Source: Symsagittifera roscoffensis (Eukaryota; Xenacoelomorpha; Acoela; Convolutidae). Taken from it: a DNA stretch of 64,000 nucleotides. Positions within the stretch are counted from its first letter, which is position 1, and each line of letters starts with the position of its first letter. The notes beneath the pieces are model-generated. The model was not told where the DNA came from. It ran no database searches and saw nothing but the letters and a program-made list of their open reading frames with translations. Position numbers and translations under genes: made by a program. The stretch spans positions 100,983,209 through 101,047,208 of the forward strand of contig NC_087062.1 of NCBI RefSeq assembly GCF_963678635.1. The letters are read 5' to 3'. Of this stretch, positions 22,457 through 35,296 are shown piece after piece.

Positions 22457-25400
22457 GAACAGTACAGAAGAGACAATGCTTCTCGACATCGCAAGAGTTG
22501 TGTTCGAAGAGTTTTTTCTTGTCCTAAATGTAATTATTGTACTTACAACCAGCAAGAAATGAATTTCCATACAAGCAAGAAGCTCGTAAAGTCAACCCCA
22601 AAATCAACAAAGTGTGTATCGTGTGAGAAAGAATTTCCAGGCTAATATTCACTTCAACAGCATCGCAAGAAGTTGAAAGCGAGAAAAATGAGTGATTCTA
22701 TTGCTGATTTGAAAAATTCTTGGAAAACGAGGAAGAAAGTGATCAGCTGCGCGATGAGTTGAATGCCTGTCAACACTTGTTGACAGATACCGAGATGAAA
22801 AATGGACGCCACAAAATTTTCAATTTTCAAGTTTCAAAACTATATCCTAATCTAGTTAATGAAACACTGGATCAAGTCTTTGAAAAACTTGATTTTGCAG
22901 CAAAAATCAATATTGCCTTGTGATTTGCTTTATGTAAAATGAAACCTGTGAATATCGTTATTTCTACGCTCATGAAAATAACACACTTTTTGGTAAATCT
23001 ATACTGCTTTTTACAAAAGCAGTCTTGACGACTATACAGAACAAGGTCAATAAGCAAGATATCATTCATGTTTGTACACAAGAGAGACAAAGTACGAAAT
23101 GGCGATTCAAGCTGATCACTAATGTAACCATTTTTGCAGCCTTACTGAAAAACGTACCCATGGGATGTCCAGATTCAGTGATTCCTGAAACACTTCTGAG
23201 GAATAACCATGTTAATTGTTTGATTTCGTATGCGCACAATGACAATTTGTGTTTGTTTCGAGCGCTTGCAGTTCATTTATATGGAGCAGATAATCTTGAA
23301 ACATCCACTTCCAAGATTTTTAACAATTTTCTGGAAAAATTGGGTTGTGATCCGAAACAGTTTTGCGGAGTTTTGATGGATAATCTACCAGTAGTTGAAG
23401 ATGTAGTAGAAAAAAACATCTTTATCTACGATATCGACATTAAAGACGGAGACTTCGTGGGAGAATTAGCCCGGAGAAGTATCGGTAAATACGAGAACAC
23501 AGTGAAACTTCTACGATAAAACAACCACATTATTTACGTCAATAACATTGACAATTTCTTCAAATACTTCCGATGCCCAACTTGCGATTCATTTTTCAAA
23601 ATATCTCAAAATTTCAACAAGCATCTCCTAGGATGCAAAGATCGAATCAAAAACATTTACCCCAAAAACGTTTATACTCTACGAGAGACGTTGTTTGAAA
23701 AACTGGATGGGTTCAATATTGAGTACACAATAGAACAAATCTTATTCAAAAATGTCGCTATTTTTGACTTTGAATCAATTTGCGTGCCATCGGAAGAACT
23801 AAAACCAACCGAAATAATAACTTGGATCGGGAAGCATGAACCCATATCAGTGTCAATTTCATCCAATTCGCTAAACAAACCCATACTTTTATGTGACAAA
23901 GATCCACAATCCCTCATTATTGCCTCTGTGGAAACTTGGAGTTGTTAGCGGAAAAACATAAAAACCGAAATGCGATTAGAATTTTTGGAAATTGAAAACA
24001 ACATCAAAAAGCGGCTACACACAATTTTCAGCATACGTAATGTGCGAGTTAGTTTCAATAAGAGTGAAGCAAGAGAGTACGAAGACGATTGTTAACAGAA
24101 TGAGGAAGAAACAGACGCATCCACTCACTTTCTGAGGATTCAAAAAAATCAATTGATTGATTTGATGCAACAACTGGAGAGATACACCAATACCCTGTCA
24201 GTATTTGGATTCAACAGTGGTCGGTATGATACAAACCTCATTAAATCATACCTGCTTCCCTATCTTATCAACGAAAAAGAAATTGAACCTTCAGTTATTA
24301 AGAAAGCAAACGACTTTGTTTCCTTTAAATGTGGAGATGTTCAGCTACTGGACATTATGGAGTTTTTGGGTGGAGCTACTACTTTAGACTCTTTTCTAAA
24401 AGCTTACAAGCCAGTGAGATGAAATGATACTTTCCATACGAGTGGTTTGATGCTCGCAACAAGCTTGATGAACAACAACTACCCTCGTATGATGACTTCT
24501 ACAGCAAACTGAAGAATAGTAGCCCTCTCGATAAAAAGTATGACGATTTTCAGAAGGTTCTTAATATTTGGATAACTGAAGAGGAAGCCTTGAAAAAACT
24601 CGGCATCAAAACCAATTCAGCTACGGGATTGGAAAACTACAATTACCTTAAATCTGTCTGGGAACAGGAAAAGACGACAACATTCCGCAATTTTCTACGG
24701 TGGTTTAACAACAAGGATGTTGTTCCTACCCTTGATGCTATGCAGAAAATGATTGAATTTTATCATGACAAAGGGATAGATATGTTAAAGCTCGGCTGCA
24801 CACTGCCGAATCTAGCCAATATCTGTCTACACAAATCGACCGACTATAAGTTTAACCCATTCTTTTCGAGTGATAGTGACTTGCTCGAAAAAATACGGCA
24901 AGTTATGACCGGTGGTCCCTTTATTGTTCTGACAAAGAAAGCATAGCAAATGAAACCTTTATTCGAAAATCAAACAATTTGTGTAAATCAATCGTTGGGA
25001 TTGATGCTAGTCAACTCTATCCTTATTCTATGTGTCAGGAGATGCCCACAGGATTGTTTACGAGATGGGACTACGATTAAGAAACGCAAAAATTCAAGGC
25101 AAGGCAAAATCGAGTTCGAACACTTGAAAATATGGTCATGTCATACTTTCAAGCAACCAGACCTGAGTGTAAATTTGAGAGTTTCTACACTACAGGAAAA
25201 CAGAAAAAAATTGGTTGCTTTAGTGTTGATGGTTACTGCGACCATTGTGAGACTGTCTTTGAAGCAAAGGGATGTTATTTCCATTTTTATCCTTGTCAAG
25301 AAACTAGACCGAGCCTAAATGATGATGATATCAAACGAGGAACCAAGAAAAGAGAAATGGAAGAGCTTCGAAAAGATTACATTCGAGAAAAATGATAATC

Positions 25401-25966
25401 TATAGAAAAAATGTGGGAGTGTAGTTGGTGGGATCAATTTAATAACAATGTAGACGTAAAAAATCACGTTAGAACTCACTTTCCTGTCAAAAAACCTCTT
25501 TCTGCCAAATCACTAGTGCAAAACATTAGAAATGAATTATTGTTCGGCTATATCAATGCGATCTGAGTATTCCAGATAAGCTTAAAGCAAAATTTTCCAA
25601 TTTCCCACCTATTTTCAAAAATATTGATGTTTCCAGAAACGATATTAGTGAATATATGAAGACATATGCGGAAGAAATCGATTTGTTTAAACAACCGCAA
25701 CAAATGTCGATATCGAGCTTCAAGTTAAACAACGGAACATTCATCACACCACTTTTCAACTTTTACTTGGATCTTGGACTACAGTGTACAAAAATTTGTC
25801 GATTTATACAATACACACCGCGTAAAGTATTCAAAAGTTTTGTTCAGTCTGTTGTTGATAGTAGGCGAGCCGGCGATGAAAATCCATTATCTGGCGTAGT
25901 AGTCGAAACAATGAAACTTCTAGGAAACAGTTCCTATGGCTATCAAATAATGGACAAACATTATCC
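22457..25966 (+). pseudogene. Protein-primed family B DNA polymerase, longer copy, 3'-truncated
   Basis: It reads, over several frames: N-terminal zinc fingers (22,480-22,640), DNLCLFRALAVH (23,240), a further Cys/His finger (about 23,570), exonuclease I DFESI (about 23,770), exonuclease II GFNSGRYDTN (24,211-24,240), the LANICLHKSTDYKFNP block (24,810), polymerase motif A-type GIDASQLYPYSM (about 24,995-25,030) and motif B KLLGNSSYGYQIMD (25,914-25,950). It ends abruptly before the YxDTD motif. These are hallmarks of the Polinton/adintovirus replicative polymerase. Stops and indels are frequent (for example 22,922, 23,519, 24,420 and 24,945). The remaining part is replaced by retrotransposon gag sequence. 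Confidence 0.88.
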
Positions 25967-25984
25967 GGGCTGAATTCATCCAAC

Positions 25985-28060
25985 ATATACTACTGTTTTT
26001 TATTTGTGTAGTTTTGGTTTGGATTCTATTTACGTATTGTAGTTTGAGATTTTCTGTTTCTTCAAGTTTCATAGTGATTTCAGCTTGCTCTAGTTTATCT
26101 ACTAGTTTTCTAAAATCTAAATCTGGTTCCCGAAATGGGGAGGGATGTGATGCTCTCTTTTCAATTGCTAATTTTCTTATTTGGGGTGTTAGAGACATCA
26201 TCAAAATTTCTGTCATTTTTGTTTTTTTTTTATAATCATGAATCTTGAGTGAATGCGCTTTACGAACTAGTGTTTTGATTCTTACTGCTATTTGTTTCAA
26301 AATAGTTTCGTTTGGTAATCTACGAATTTCATTACATAAATTCTTTGATGTTGTTTGTTTCTTTCGGAATCAAACATTTTTGAAAATTCTTGTGTGAATC
26401 TTTTCCAGTCTGATTTTAAATCTTAAGGTAAAACTGAAAACCCTTTCTGAGCTGCGCCATACAAGCGTGGTTTGTATTAACTCTGTGCGTCCATGTATCC
26501 AGTTTTGATGAAGTGGTGTATTTATTGGTGCAGGTCCTATATTTAAATTTAAATTTGCTGTGACTGTGTTTAGATAATCTTCTACAGCATATTCGGGATC
26601 TGTGCCTGTGAATACCATCAAGGGTTTGTTGGATGTTATTGACAATCCACCCATTAGGTATGGATTCATAGTCATTTGTAATGATTTTGTGGCATTTGGT
26701 ATTTGTGAAAAATTTGTAAAATGACTTTTTGTTATTTCATGTTGTTGTAAATAATATGGTAGCGGGATTTCATTTTGCATTTGTGTTGGTTGATACGAAT
26801 GTGTACTAACAGGGTTTTGTATCTGTACTGGTTGATAAGATTGTGCACTAGTTGGGTTTTGTGTTTGCAATGGTTGGTAAGTTTGGTTCCTAGCTGAATT
26901 TTGTGGGTAAGAATTTTTATTTTGAGGTGCTAGATTTGGTCGAGGTTGTTGTACACAGTTTTCCTGTGTATATAATGCAAAAATATCTAGTTGATAGTAG
27001 TCATCATCTGATGATGATAAATAATTAGGTGTATAATAAGGTGCTTGTTGCCTGTTTCTTTTTTGTTGAATAAATGGGTAATTTTCACTCTTATCTTGTG
27101 ACATTTGTGGGTAATCATGGAAATTTACTGAATTTGATGATTGTTGTAGGAAATTGATCTTTATGAAAATAAATGATTTTGCTCGATGGTACGGAGGGTT
27201 GAGTTGTTTGTGGTCGGTTGACGTAATTATAATTGTGTTCTGCAAAATTATTTCTAATTCTAGTGAATGTTTTTCGTTTTTGTAATGGTTTTGTCATTGG
27301 TCTATATGTTTGATAATCCATTAGTGAGTGTTTTGACGGAAGGTTTAATCGTGGATTGTAATGTTACCTGTAGTAATGTTGGGTTTTTAGGTCTTGGCGT
27401 TGTGAGGTTTGGGTGTATTTGTGAATTACTTTGTTGTGTTGTTGTGACTATTGTTTCAACTTTTTTTTCAATTACAAAATGTGAAGGTGTTTGAATATCT
27501 TGTTGGGTAAGATTTCTAGTTCCATTTAAGTTTTCCTGTTGTATAATAGTTGAGTTTAAACTATTATTTCCTATTCAATCTGGTAGAACTGAATTATAGC
27601 TTAAATGTGTTGCATCTTTTGTGAACGGAATTTTTTTACATACACTTTGTTGATGGAAATTGTGTTAAATACTTGACTTGAGATATCTATTGGTATGTTC
27701 AAAAAAGGTGGGTGAGACCAATCGGGGTCCCAGACATAATCTGATTGCTATGCTAGAACAGTGTCGTTGTTTGTACTTCGGGTTCTAAAAGTTTTTCTTG
27801 CTTGTGCAATTAAAATGATATAATGTGTAAAATAATCAATAATAAACCATGCTAGTATTTTTTTTAAATCGTGTTCATTATTTTGTGAAACTTCATTGCT
27901 TGTTAACTTTTCACGGATTGCATTTAAAAATTTTGAAAATGCTTCAATTTCATTTCCTACAGTCGTGTCTCTAGATGTTTGAACTGGTGAAGTACTTTGG
28001 ATTTCAGTTTTTTCTAGTATAGATAAATAAATATATATTATTGCAAATATATCATTGCTG
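25985..28060 (-). pseudogene. gag: Gag remnant, older copy
   Basis: The largest open piece (26,370-27,245, 291 codons) carries Gln/Pro-rich repeats (QTQNPTSAQSYQPVQIQNPV) and the capsid-like block NKPLMVFTGTDPEYAVEDYL shared with the complete element. The piece at 25,920-26,300 carries the KLVDKLEQAEITMKLEETEN helix. It is open at both positions where the complete copy has stops within gag (a Gln codon in DDDYYQLD and a Tyr codon after HNYN), so those stops are lesions of the complete copy. This copy has its own frameshifts, for example near 26,430 and 27,120, and lacks the N-terminal part. Confidence 0.8.
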
Positions 28061-28099
28061 GATGAAGGATGAATGATTGTGATTAGTGATTTTTAATAT

Positions 28100-29335
28100 C
28101 CTAAACTGTTAGTTTTTACGATTTTTTGTTTAGCCTAGCTTGGGTTATATTTTCAGGGTTGGAGAGAAAAGCATATATCGATTCCGGAGAATGATTGCTA
28201 CTTTCTCGTGGCTAGTCTAAGTTAAGGTGTTAACCTACTTAATCTTACTTAGGGGTAGTGATTGTGTTCAAGGGTTGGAGAATAGTAAATCGATCCACAA
28301 GGTTCAGGTATAATTAGAACGCAAGTAGTTCGTTAGATACTATTTTAAACTTACTAAGTTTAAGTATTAGCCTGGGTCAGGTAAGAGGGGGTCAAGTGAA
28401 GGATGAATAACCGAAGTTCTTCACTGTTTATCCTAATTAGAATGGCTAGTTTGAATGAAAAATTTGGGGTCTGAGAAAGGGTTAGGTGGTTAATTGATGT
28501 TTGAGGTTGTTAGACACGTTATTAATTGGGTGGGGAGATCAAAATTGTTCTCTTTGATCCAAGGATAAGCCTTGATGATCAGGATATAAATTTAATGATA
28601 TAAAACTAAATAAGATAAATGATAAATAGAGATCCAAGGGAAGCCTTGATGATCTGTTTTAATTTTAAATGAATTGGATTTTAATAAAAGCAAAAATTAG
28701 GATAAGCCTTTTAGAAATAAATTTAAGTTCAATTGATAGAAAAGTTTAGTTTTTGATGATGTTAGTAGCTTTATGGTTTGCTGTTATGTTTAGGTGATGA
28801 AGCTGGAGATGATGAGATGATTTATATTTACTAACAATTTGTGTTTATATGAGTAATTTTTATTTTTGTTTTCAATAAATATTTTTTCCAGATATCTTTT
28901 TTTAATTTTACTGCAGTGTGTGACTAGAGATGTTTTTATCAGTCGTTTCTTTACAATAATAAGTTTAACGCCTGTAATGATCATTGAAGATTTTTCTTCA
29001 AGGATTCTATATTTGCAAATGAAAATCTAAATTCATTGCTAATAAAATTTTAACTATAAAAGTTTGCGTTGGCTTTTGCTCTACGACCATGAAACTTAAT
29101 GATAAGCTTCTCCGTAGTCGTATGTAGCCTCTTGTCCAAGGTCTTCATCCAATAGGGGGAAGTTCTCGTATTGCTCGGAATATTTGCTCTGTTCTATTGA
29201 GTCGTAGAGACATTTCAATTAAATTATTGTCATGTAACATTTTTGAAAATGTTTTTCTCTAATTCTAATCTATTTTGTTAGTTCTAAGCTAATTTGTTTT
29301 TTAAGGTTTTGTTCTCTCCTTTTGGTCGCACCAGA
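28100..29335 (-). other. Retrotransposon leader with repeated stem-loop, older copy
   Basis: Non-coding region between gag and LTR, conserved with 62,290-63,500 of the complete element. It holds two copies of a CAAGG-loop-CCTTG stem flanked by GATC (28,556-28,580 and 28,631-28,654) and a remnant of the short leader ORF (about 28,975-29,219, with one stop). The primer-site sequence GGTCGCACCA is at 29,324-29,333, two bases before the LTR. Confidence 0.65.
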
Positions 29336-29722
29336 TGAGTTGTGTGTTGAGGTCCAACTCATAGAGTAATTTCAGATAGGGTGCACCGTCTGCTCGTCAC
29401 ACTATCTTGTTTTCGGCCGGACAGATTCGTGCAACTTCTTAGTTTAATACCGATCTTAATCTTACTTTTTTTTCTGCTAGTCTCATTTAGTCTCAAAAGA
29501 TCTAGAGTATACTGGTTTATTATGAGTAGGTCTCTGGGAGAGGCAACTAAGTTCTAAGTTAAATTCAAATCTCTCTGCTGCTGAAACTTCAAGTAATTTC
29601 AGCACTTTCAAATAAGTGGGTTGTTAGTTCGATCGAGTATGATCGGTTAGTATTAAAAAATTTATAGTGATAAAATATCTAATTTATAACCAATAATAAA
29701 ATCATAGCTTGGATCTGGTTCA
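29336..29722 (-). repeat. 5' LTR of the older giant-element copy
   Basis: 387 bp, beginning TGAGTTG and ending GGTTCA on the plus strand, clearly homologous to the LTRs at 45,736 and 63,508 but with many substitutions and small indels, so this insertion is older. The matching 3' LTR is not in the window. Confidence 0.85.
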
Positions 29723-29989
29723 AGAATTCCGCGAAACAAAAATTTTCGAGGCAAACACAAACATTAAGTTAGAAGGTACTTGTGTGGATTCAATTTACTC
29801 TGAGAGAGAAATTAAAGACTTGAAATAGGCTTGAAAATGTTTCTAAACTACAGAATCTTACAGGCACTAAACGGTGCGTGTTTCCAGGGAACAGTTTTGC
29901 CCCGTAAGGATGAAAATTGTGATATTTAACAACAAGTCGGAGATACCATTTGAATATCAGGATCGTTCTTTCTCTTCAAAAAAAAATTA

Positions 29990-31100
29990 TATACTTTTTG
30001 CAGGAGAAGGGTGAAACTTATGTTTTATACTGAAACTCTATCTGGCAGTATATTGTAACATGACTGCTGGTATGAGGGCGAAGCCCAGGTGTTCCGACTG
30101 CCTTTTAAGGTCTATGGAGCAGTAATAACATGAAAAAAAAAAGTAAACGTATAAATATGAGAAAAAAAATGAAAACTTCAGATTTTTTTTTGTGAAAATT
30201 AAGCCCTCACACGCCATATAAAGTACAAAGTGATAGATTTCGCTCCTAGTAACAAATGAAGTAGGGCAATTAAGCAATTTGGAACGATTTCCAAGACGGA
30301 TTAAAACTCCACTTACGCGCTAATAGCGCGAAATATATCGCGCTTTAATTGTCCCAAATTGTGCATCTCTAAACCCCATATTTTCACTGTAAAAGATCAG
30401 AGGTGGAATATCTTTTGAAACTTAAACTGATAACAAAACTGCTCGTATCAGTGCGAAGCCCTGAATGTTCCGACTGCCTATTAAGGTTTCTGGATAACAT
30501 TAAAAAATTTTAAAAAATGAAACAAAAAGAATTTTTTTTTAATTTGAATTTTCTTTTTTAAAAATCATCCCCACACACGTCATGTAAAGTACAAAAAGAT
30601 AGATTTCGCTACTTGTAACAAATCAATTATGGCAAATGAGCTTTGTTAAACTAATTTGGAACGATTTCTAAGACGGGTTAACTCAAATTGGCCAAAATGA
30701 CAATCTTTAAACCCCCATAACTTTCCAAAAAAAGTTAACAGGTGAAATATCTTTTCAAATTTGAGCTCAGGACAACAATACCTTTCGAATGATATAGAAA
30801 AAAATTCCGTCAAAAATGGCTAGTTAAAAAGTCGAAATTTGTCTGAAGAAAAAAAAACCCACCCCGAGCACAAATGTTCCGTTAATTTCGTATTGAAAGT
30901 CGGAACAACAGCAATAGTTTTTGAATGATTTTTAAAAAAATTCTGTCAAAAATGGCTAGTTCAAAAGTCAAAATTTGTCTGAAGAAAAAAAACCAGCGTG
31001 AGTGCAAATATTCCGTTACTTTCGTTACGAATGTTGGAACAATAATAAAAACTATTTCAGTACCATTGTCTGAAAATGTAACGATTATATAATGCATTAG
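29990..31100 (-). repeat. Dispersed repeat family, reverse-oriented tandem copies
   Basis: At least two full or partial units in reverse orientation. Recurring blocks are a GCAGTCGGAA...TACGAGCAGT block, a TAACAAATCAATTATGGCAAA block, a block with GCGCGA...TCGCGC palindromic arms, a TCACAGGTGAAAT block and the AGCACAAATATTCCGTTAC block. The same blocks in forward orientation are at 32,795-34,021, 36,821-37,030, 41,833-42,905 and at the right window edge. No protein is encoded. Confidence 0.8.
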
Positions 31101-31732
31101 AATTCTCAAATTCGATACATGCCTTTTTAAAATTATCTCAAAGTCGCCACCTATCTAAGAGTGTTCAAAAGTTATGTGAAAGTTCCAAAACAAGGGTTTG
31201 GGTTGCAAATGTTAATTTTGTTTTATCAAAGAAAAATTGGCCAACTGTTTCAAAAGCAGTCAGGAAATCTGTGTTTGCCAGTGCTTTTGTTTTGTCATTC
31301 ACAGTTTTTGCTGTTTTGAATAAAATATTAGCGAGGGTAGTTATTTCAGAGCTGCAACCAAATGGCAATTTCGCAAGGGACTTTAAAGTATTCGTTCATG
31401 CATTTGAAAAAGACTTGCTTCAAAAATAGCCAGATACTCGAAGCACGCTTATAGAGACATTAAGTCTGATTGGTGTCCAGTATGCCAGACACTAAGCATT
31501 TTGTGAATGTCCGAAGCGTTTTGATTATCTAAGCATTCATTATCACTTAACTGATGAAACTGCCCGCAGTGGCAAAAATGGATAAAATACAGAGTAACGT
31601 AAGTATAAAATCGAATTATCTACGACCATTTTTCGAACGATAATCGATTCTGTACAGATAGCATCCATTTTTTTCCACCAGAAATAAATGAATTTTAGTG
31701 GCAAAATAATTGATTTTTCTATTGCGTAAAAC

Positions 31733-32470
31733 CTGTATATAATCTGTAGATAATCTGCATATAGTCAGTATATAATCTTTTTGTAGTAAAACCTGTAGCA
31801 AATTGATTACACTGCCTAAAAAACTATAGGGGGTCATAACAATTTCAATTTTGACCATTCAAAATTTAAAATAAAGATTTTTTTTGACAAACTCAACAAG
31901 AAGTTGCAATAGGAAAACATTTCCCCAGTTTTATAGTGAGCTGAAATCACTTGAGGAAATTTGGTTACCGCAAACAACAGGTTTCAAGAGATCTCTCTAA
32001 GAGTTTGCAATCTAAGGGTGTCCGCGGTAAGAAAAGTAGTTTTGTGCAAAACTTCTTCAAAAAGCCATTTAAAAGATCAACCTAATCAGCGCAATTTTGT
32101 GAAAAAAATATCAGAGAAAAAATAGAAAAAGTGACATAGAGCAACCTAATTTTTGCTGCATTTTGTTCACACAAAAAAAATTTATACTTTTTTCAGATCA
32201 AACATCATTACAAAAAACTTCTATGAAGCTTACATTATAATTTAATTTCATTATACTCATTCTATATGATTGGCGAGAATGTTGAGGAAATCAATTTATA
32301 ATCTGTATATAATATGTATAAAGTCTTTATAAAATCTGTATACGCTCTATATATAGTCTGTAACTAATCTCATTATAATCAGTGAATCTTCTGTAGATAA
32401 TGCTTACATAATCTGTAGATAATCTGGAGATAATGCGTATAGAATCTGTTTAAATTATGCGTAGAGTTTG
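31733..32470 (+). repeat. Degenerate ATAATCTGTAGA repeat tracts
   Basis: Two tracts, about 31,733-31,800 and 32,285-32,470, contain many imperfect 10-12 base copies of ATAATCTGTATA/ATAATCTGTAGA in the same orientation. It is a low-complexity satellite-like sequence. Confidence 0.6.
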
Positions 32471-32672
32471 ATACAGAAAAAACTATGTTAGAGTGTTTGG
32501 CAATAATTATATAACGAAGATAAACAGTATAGAATTTTTGCAAAACAAAATGCATTACAATCGATTATTAAAACTACATAATAAAAGTTTTACTATATAT
32601 TTTTACAACAGATCTGAAATCTGAATAATTTCTATAGATAATTCTTTTTACCCATTTGTGTCACTGCGGGTG

Positions 32673-32678
<6 letters not shown>

Positions 32679-32707
<29 letters not shown>
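32679..32707 (+). repeat. (GA)n microsatellite
   Basis: About 14 GA units preceded by a short GTGTGT stretch. Confidence 0.95.
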
Positions 32708-32794
32708 CAACTTTTTAAAAAAGTTTTGGGTACATCTTCAAGATTATTTTTTTCCGACTTTCGTAAGGAAAATTAAAGACTAATTGTGCTCAAT

Positions 32795-34021
32795 TTGGGA
32801 TTATTATCGCGCGATATATTTTGCGCTTTTGACGCGTAGGCGGAAAATTAATCCGTCTTAGAAATCGTTCCAAATTGGTTTAAGGAAGCTTATTTGCCAT
32901 GATTGATTTGTTACGAGGAGCGCATTCTCTCACTTTGTTCTTAAGATGGCGTATAGTTAAAAAGATCTCAAATTTTGTTTTAAAAAAAGCACTGGGAACA
33001 TTCAGGCTACGCAGTCTTGTTTTATTTGTGTTGCTGCGTTTAACGTCTATTTTTTTCTGAAATTTCGATCAATTGCAATTTTTTTCGAACGTTTTTTGAG
33101 TTTTACTTTGATGTTTTTCCTATATCAACAATAAGAAATAATTACAGTTGCAGTTGAAATGACGAATTTCGTTTGAAATTAATTTAGATGCTCCGCTGAC
33201 GAAAATTTGGTCGCCTCAAGTACATTTGTTTTACTACTGTTCAGAAAAAAACTAGGTTTTCCATACTTTTTTGGAGTTGTGAAATTAAAATGTGTGCCTT
33301 GTTTTTGTTCCGAGTTTTGTAACGAAAGTAACGAAACATTTGCGCTCCGGGTGTCTCTTTTTAGACAGTTTTTTAACTAAACTTTTTCACTAGCCATTTT
33401 TCGCTGGATTTAAAAAAAATCGAAAAGTGTTGTTGTCCTGAGCTTTTATTTCACCTGTAATCATTTTTTGTAAAGTTATTGGGTTTAAAGATAGCAATTT
33501 CGAAAAACTTAGGACAAACATCGCGCGATATTTTTCGCGCCATTAACTCTTAAGCGGAGGTTTACTGGTTCCAAATTGCTTGATGGACGCTTAATTGCCA
33601 TAATTGATTGGTTACTAGGAGTGAATTCTAACACTGTGTACTTGAAATGGCCTGTGGGTGAATATTTTCCACAAAAACTCTTTCAAAAAAAAATTTTTTT
33701 TTGTTCCGTTTTTCGTAACGAAAGTAACGGAATGTCTGTACGAGGTTTGGTCTTATTTCTTCAGACAAAATTCGACTTTTTAACTAACGTATTTTGACTG
33801 AAACTTTTGTATCATTCAAAAAATATTGTTGTCTTGAGCTTAAATTTGAAATATATTTTACCTGTGATAGTTTTCGTAAAATTATAGGGGTTTAAAGATT
33901 GTCCTTTTGACGACTTAGGGACAATTAACGCGCGATATATTTACGGCTATTAACGCCTAAGCGCAGAGTTAATCCGTTTTAGAAATCGTTCCAAATTAGT
34001 TGAACGAAGCTTGTTTGCCAT
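32795..34021 (+). repeat. Dispersed repeat family, forward-oriented copies
   Basis: Forward copies of the same blocks as 29,990-31,100, so the two arrays face each other across 1.7 kb. The last copy is cut at 34,021 by insertion of the second retrotransposon and resumes at 36,821. Confidence 0.8.
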
Positions 34022-34353
34022 TGAGATTTCCCTCAGTTGGTGTAGGGGAAAACGGGTTAATAAAAATTCGAACACAGAATTCAATATAATAAATAAATAG
34101 ATAGAATAGAATAAAGTATATAGATTTAACGTTTCCAGAAATAATGGAGAGTATCAAGTTTCTTCACTAGATTTCACACCTCAGGGTTTCGCAACTGACG
34201 GTTTCACATTCTCAAGTGACAGACGATTATGCTGGTGAGATTTGACCTTGAGTCAAATTACAGCACTATGGCGAATAGATGATAAGACATAATTATATAA
34301 GTTATATATAAGTAAATAGAATAGAGTGAGGTACCGAAGGTCGCCTCATGACA
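34022..34353 (-). repeat. 3' LTR of the second retrotransposon
   Basis: 332 bp, TGAGATTTCC...CTCATGACA. It differs from the 5' LTR by roughly 10 percent plus a ~12-bp indel in the shared 220 bp, although both flank one insertion. It matches the LTR piece at 39,184 almost perfectly. Confidence 0.85.
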
Positions 34354-34367
34354 TTTCCCCCTCTTGA
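34354..34367 (-). promoter_or_regulatory. Polypurine tract of the second retrotransposon
   Basis: On the minus strand the sequence TCAAGAGGGGGAAA ends exactly at the 3' LTR, the classical primer for plus-strand DNA synthesis. It fixes the element orientation as minus. Confidence 0.8.
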
Positions 34368-34508
34368 AGAAAAATTATCAAAGTATAAAGTTTTGAAGTG
34401 TACTGAATGGAATGGGAAAGCACCTTTGCACTTGCTGAGAATCGGCCTAGACGAACAGAAAGGCAAAATCGTATGAAGTTTTACGCAAGTTTCAAACAAG
34501 TTTTGAGT

Positions 34509-35173
34509 TTAAGAGTTATTCTCAGGCTCCTCAATTCTGATTCTTTTGAACGGTGTAGTTTGTTCTTTCGTCCTCGGGAAAGGCAGCTGGACTCCTTTTT
34601 GAACAAGTGGGACAAATGGTGTAGTATGGGTCTGCTCTGGGGCTGGTAGTTGTTGTGAAGATTCGATAGGCAAAGATTCCGTGACGCTCTTAATAGAATG
34701 GCGAAGAGGGTCGTCGAAAAACCTCGTCGGTTTCGTTGAGCGTCCTGAAGTCCGGGTTGAGTCACTCTTGGCATGATCAGTGGCCTCATTCGCAGGATCG
34801 GTGATTGCTATGCCCTGGACCTCTACAAGTGGATCATCCGCTGACGTATGCAGCTTTGATTGAGAAGACGAAACATGGGGCGTTGCCAAAATTGCCGTCG
34901 ATGATGTTGAAGCTGAGGTAGTAAGCGGTGGCAAGATGTGGCAAGCGTGGTTTGTGGTGAAACATCCGCTTGAGCCAAACTCTGAGGCGCGGAACCAGGT
35001 GCCTCCACTACCTCGAGCTGTGTTCCAGTGATTAATGAGTCCTCACTTGAAGATTCTGCCGTCAGATCGATCACTTTGCCCTTGGAAGGTTCACTGGTTT
35101 GCCTCTGAATTGGAGAAGTAGATGGCTGAGAATGAGGCCGAGGAGCAATCGGTTTTTGCAGTCTCTCTCCCAC
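34509..35173 (-). pseudogene. pol: C-terminal tail of pol, second retrotransposon
   Basis: Two overlapping frames (34,823-35,173 and 34,509-34,934) give a Ser/Pro/Thr-rich tail with KGKVIDLTAESSSEDSLITG and, near the end, TSGRSTKPTRFFDDPLRHS. The last is the R-x-S-x-R-x-x-K-P type motif found after the integrase of many Ty3/gypsy pols. A frameshift near 34,900 separates them. The end is duplicated nearly base for base at 39,574-39,957. Confidence 0.65.
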
Positions 35174-35296
35174 TGTGCCAGGCGTACCTGAAAACTTAGG
35201 GTGGTTAAAATTATATCTTAGACTTGAGTCATTTCTCCAATTATCTTTTCCTTTGTCAGTTTAGTAAGTGTGGTCCGTAACACAAGTAATCTTGAT

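Larger units (their letters stand above)
9756..25966. mobile_element. Decayed Polinton/Maverick-like (adintovirus-like) element
   Basis: The gene set is diagnostic: adenain-like protease, double-jelly-roll-type major capsid, minor capsid, retroviral-like integrase, FtsK/HerA-type packaging ATPase and protein-primed family B DNA polymerase. The structural and integrase genes are on the minus strand and tightly packed (two start/stop overlaps seen). The polymerase is on the plus strand with an intergenic region at 18.3-19.8 kb between them. Every large gene has stops or frameshifts. I could not identify terminal inverted repeats or target duplications. The right end is abrupt, inside polB, where retrotransposon sequence begins, so the element is truncated. 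The limits given are those of the recognisable genes. Confidence 0.88.
25985..29722 (-). mobile_element. 5' part of an older giant-retrotransposon copy (LTR, leader, gag)
   Basis: Gag, the ~1.2-kb leader, a tRNA-primer-type site and the 5' LTR align in order with 59,390-63,917 of the complete element, in the same orientation. A deletion of about 0.8 kb (equivalent to about 61,450-62,268) removed the gag N-terminus and the small basic ORF. The left end abuts truncated polB. With 1-7,500 it probably forms one interrupted copy. Confidence 0.85.
31101..32794. other. Non-coding spacer with AT-rich simple repeats
   Basis: I see no supported gene. A short minus-strand frame at 31,165-31,368 has an amino-acid mix less biased than random AT-rich sequence but no motif. 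The stretch contains a degenerate ATAATCTGTA-type repeat and a GA microsatellite, listed separately. Confidence 0.5.
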
